Positions 6,114 to 7,135 of a stretch of DNA of 7,135 nucleotides are shown here, one piece after another. How positions within the stretch are numbered: the first letter of the stretch is position 1; each line of letters starts with the position of its first letter. Where the stretch lies: NCBI GenBank assembly GCA_009784355.1, contig WRBU01000058.1, positions 1 to 7,135 of the forward strand, read 5' to 3'. The DNA comes from Defluviitaleaceae bacterium (GTDB lineage Bacteria > Bacillota > Clostridia > Lachnospirales > WRAX01). A program made the position numbers and the translations under genes. The notes under the pieces were generated by a model. The model was not told where the DNA came from and did no database searches. It saw nothing but the letters and a program-made list of their open reading frames with translations.

Positions 6114-6115
6114 AT
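6102..6115. promoter_or_regulatory. Palindrome over divergent -10 elements, candidate operator
   Basis: ATATTATATAATAT is a perfect 14-bp palindrome. It contains the plus-strand -10 (6108-6113) and a minus-strand TATAAT (6104-6109), which could serve the XRE gene although no good -35 is seen for it. A dimeric repressor bound here would block both directions. Being wholly A+T, the symmetry could also arise simply from the two overlapping -10 boxes, so the operator role is tentative. A direct repeat of GTCA (minus strand, 6087-6096) lies beside it. Confidence 0.4.
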
Positions 6116-6165
6116 ATGTTAGATTTATATCGTATCATAATTTGTAAAGAAAGGCAAGGGGTAAA

Positions 6166-6525
6166 ATGGGGGATTTTGAAAAAATGCTTGAAGGGTGCGG
6201 AAGTTTACACAAAGATGCAGAGGCAACAGTTGAAGCCATCTTGGCATTGCAAGAAAGGCATGGTGGTGAAATTCCCATTTTGTACGACTTTGCTGCAAAT
6301 TTGGATGATATTTTTGTGCAAGCGTCCAAAGTTGAAAAAATTGTGGCTTGCTTGCCTAGTGGTGATTTGCGGTGTATTTTTACAGCAAGATATATTTATG
6401 AAATGAGCTGGGAGGAAGTTGCAGAAGCTGTGAATTTTTCTTTGCAGCACGCACAAAGACTGCACAAGCAAGGAATTGAGTGGATAAATAACAATGAAGA
6501 AAGGGCAGGCACCCATGCTTTATGA
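6166..6525 (+). CDS. Small sigma-70 region 4-like HTH protein (phage-regulator type)
   Basis: Predicted DNA-binding protein of 119 residues. Residues 1-60 look helical and acidic. LPSGDLRCIFTARYIYEMSW (63-82) and the following helix-turn-helix (EEVAEAVNFSLQHAQRLHKQGIEWI, about 83-107) have the pattern of sigma factor region 4. The arrangement is that of small phage and mobile-element activators (DUF1492, ArpU or RinA-like), to which I assign it tentatively. There is no region 2, so it is not a full sigma factor. AAGGGG (6156-6161) lies 4 nt before the ATG, and the gene is first behind the perfect consensus promoter. Its last 11 bp overlap the yjbQ-family gene. The position opposite an ImmR/ImmA-like pair suits an element-encoded activator released on induction. 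The reading frame and HTH fold are fairly sure; the role is not. Confidence 0.75.
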   Translation: MGDFEKMLEGCGSLHKDAEATVEAILALQERHGGEIPILYDFAANLDDIFVQASKVEKIVACLPSGDLRCIFTARYIYEMSWEEVAEAVNFSLQHAQRLHKQGIEWINNNEERAGTHAL

Positions 6526-6910
6526 ATTTAAAATTTCTACATCAAAAGAGAGCTTGTATAATATTATGCCGCAAATAAGAGATGCCATTGCGCAAAGCGG
6601 CGTGGAAGATGGGATTTGTGTGGTTTTTTGCCCGCATACGACGGCGGGCATTACTATAAATGAAAATGCAGACCCCGATGTTATACCCGATGTAATTTTG
6701 GGGCTACAAAAGGCATATCCTAACCGTGCGGAATTTCTTCATGCCGAAGGCAATAGTGCGGCACATTTAAAGTCCATCGCAACGGGAACTAGTGAAACCA
6801 TTATTATTTCTGGCGGCAAGCCAATTTTGGGAGCGTGGCAAGGGGTATTCTTCTGCGAGTTTGACCCGCCTCGCGGGCGCAAATTTTTTGTTAAAATTGT
6901 GCAATCGTAA
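6515..6910 (+). CDS. YjbQ family protein (UPF0047, secondary thiamine-phosphate synthase type)
   Basis: Small soluble beta-rich protein of 131 residues, the usual family length. Conserved blocks are present: CPHTTAGITINENADPDV (39-56, with H41), HAEGNSAAHLKS (76-87, with H84), and GAWQGVFFCEFDPPRGRKF (106-124). E. coli YjbQ has reported thiamine phosphate synthase activity, but the physiological role of the family is unsettled. The ATG at 6515 is preferred over one at 6494 because AGAAAGGG (6498-6505) lies 9 nt upstream and the product then starts at the family's N-terminus (MLYEFKI). It overlaps the preceding HTH gene by 11 bp, so the two are co-transcribed and probably translationally coupled. 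Oddity: the family's common FDGPR reads FDPPR here. No other thiamine gene is nearby, so a thiamine role is not supported by context. Confidence 0.88.
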   Translation: MLYEFKISTSKESLYNIMPQIRDAIAQSGVEDGICVVFCPHTTAGITINENADPDVIPDVILGLQKAYPNRAEFLHAEGNSAAHLKSIATGTSETIIISGGKPILGAWQGVFFCEFDPPRGRKFFVKIVQS

Positions 6911-6935
6911 GACCGATGTTGTCAAAGCGGTCTTA
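6908..6935 (+). terminator. Hairpin at the yjbQ stop, weak terminator candidate
   Basis: TAAGACCG (6908-6915) pairs perfectly with CGGTCTTA (6928-6935) around a 12-nt loop, and the yjbQ TAA stop forms the base of the stem. No T run follows. The next bases begin an inverted-repeat element, which may have displaced the original tract. It could also be a 3'-end stabilising hairpin. Confidence 0.4.
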
Positions 6936-7050
6936 TACTAATCCTGATTAAAATCCTGTTCTTTTTCGGTGGCTAAAACCAACCCAAAACGCCTTGCTCG
7001 GCATCTTGGGACGTATCCTCAAAAAACGGGTTTTAATCTGGAATTAGTAT
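6935..7050. repeat. Second inverted-repeat (MITE-like) element
   Basis: Terminal repeats ATACTAAT (6935-6942) and ATTAGTAT (7043-7050) are perfect. They continue inward as CC/GG (6943-6944, 7040-7041), then GATTAAAA (6946-6953) against TTTTAATC (7031-7038), then a weaker match of about 6 bp. The minus-strand core can fold further: CCCAA (7007-7011 region) pairs with TTGGG (near 6983-6987) around GCC/GGC. No coding capacity is seen. TA flanks CTAAT and ATTAG on both sides, compatible with TA target duplication. Its sequence is unlike the element after pepD, so it is a different family. It lies between two convergent genes, where the long hairpin could also act as a two-way terminator. Mobility is inferred. 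Confidence 0.6.
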
Positions 7051-7078
7051 TGCTTCTTTTTAGTATTCACAACTCTAA

Positions 7079-7135
7079 CTATAATAACTGTATCACGCCC
7101 ATAAATATTAAAATCATGCCCGCAACTACTGTCCA
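7079..7135 (-). CDS. C-terminal end of a probable membrane protein (partial)
   Basis: The minus strand is open from the window edge for 18 codons to a TAG (7079-7081). The residues WTVVAGMILIFMGVIQLL form a typical C-terminal transmembrane helix. No family can be named from so little. The orientation, converging on yjbQ with the inverted-repeat element between, is consistent with a real gene end, but an 18-codon open frame could be chance. Confidence 0.4.
   Translation of the reverse strand, partial: WTVVAGMILIFMGVIQLL

Noticed and set aside
6494..6514. Upstream ATG at 6494 for the yjbQ-family gene
   Set aside because: It has no Shine-Dalgarno, and its first codons are the Shine-Dalgarno (AGAAAGGG) of the ATG at 6515, which matches the family N-terminus.
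1..7135. CRISPR array, tRNA, rRNA or a transposase/integrase gene
   Set aside because: No regularly spaced direct repeats, cloverleaf-like stretches, rRNA-like sequence or recombinase reading frame were seen on either strand.

Overview
The window looks like chromosome from a low-to-moderate GC, endospore-forming Firmicute, most likely an anaerobic Clostridia-type organism. The main evidence is an intact spoIIGA-sigE pair (the sigma-E processing protease and pro-sigma-E). Consensus sigma-A-type promoters, strong Shine-Dalgarno sites and intrinsic terminators also fit. I cannot name a genus.

Left part (1-1808). On the minus strand, tdh (L-threonine 3-dehydrogenase) is followed after 10 bp by an unrecognised membrane-anchored protein that runs off the left edge. 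tdh has its own promoter (-10 TATAAT) in a 142-bp gap. It is divergent from pepD, which has a separate promoter in the same gap. The Tdh nucleotide-binding loop carries Ala-Arg-Arg where NAD-dependent relatives have an acidic residue, so NADP use is a testable prediction.

Centre-left (1812-3480). pepD encodes an M20C aminoacyl-histidine dipeptidase. Its stop codon lies inside the left terminal repeat of a 104-bp inverted-repeat (MITE-like) element. Removing the element and one TA copy in silico restores an in-frame stop just ahead of the pepD terminator. The gap then holds Spo0A-box-like sites, a perfect 13-bp palindrome and a promoter with a 22-bp spacer. That is the spacing known from the Bacillus subtilis spoIIG promoter. 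Its predicted transcription start falls on the spoIIGA ATG, and no Shine-Dalgarno is visible, so the message may be leaderless.

Centre-right (3481-5114). spoIIGA and sigE overlap by 14 bp and end at an intrinsic terminator. sigG, which usually follows sigE, is not here.

Right part (5098-7135). An XRE repressor plus ImmA/IrrE-type metalloprotease pair on the minus strand is divergent from a small sigma-region-4-like HTH gene and a yjbQ-family gene. The plus-strand pair has a perfect consensus promoter (TTGACA, 17 bp, TATAAT). A 14-bp palindrome covers the -10 region. The layout resembles the immunity switch of integrative elements and prophages (ImmR/ImmA), but no integrase or structural gene is present. 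A second inverted-repeat element (about 116 bp) and the last 18 codons of a probable membrane protein close the window. No tRNA, rRNA, CRISPR array or transposase gene was seen.
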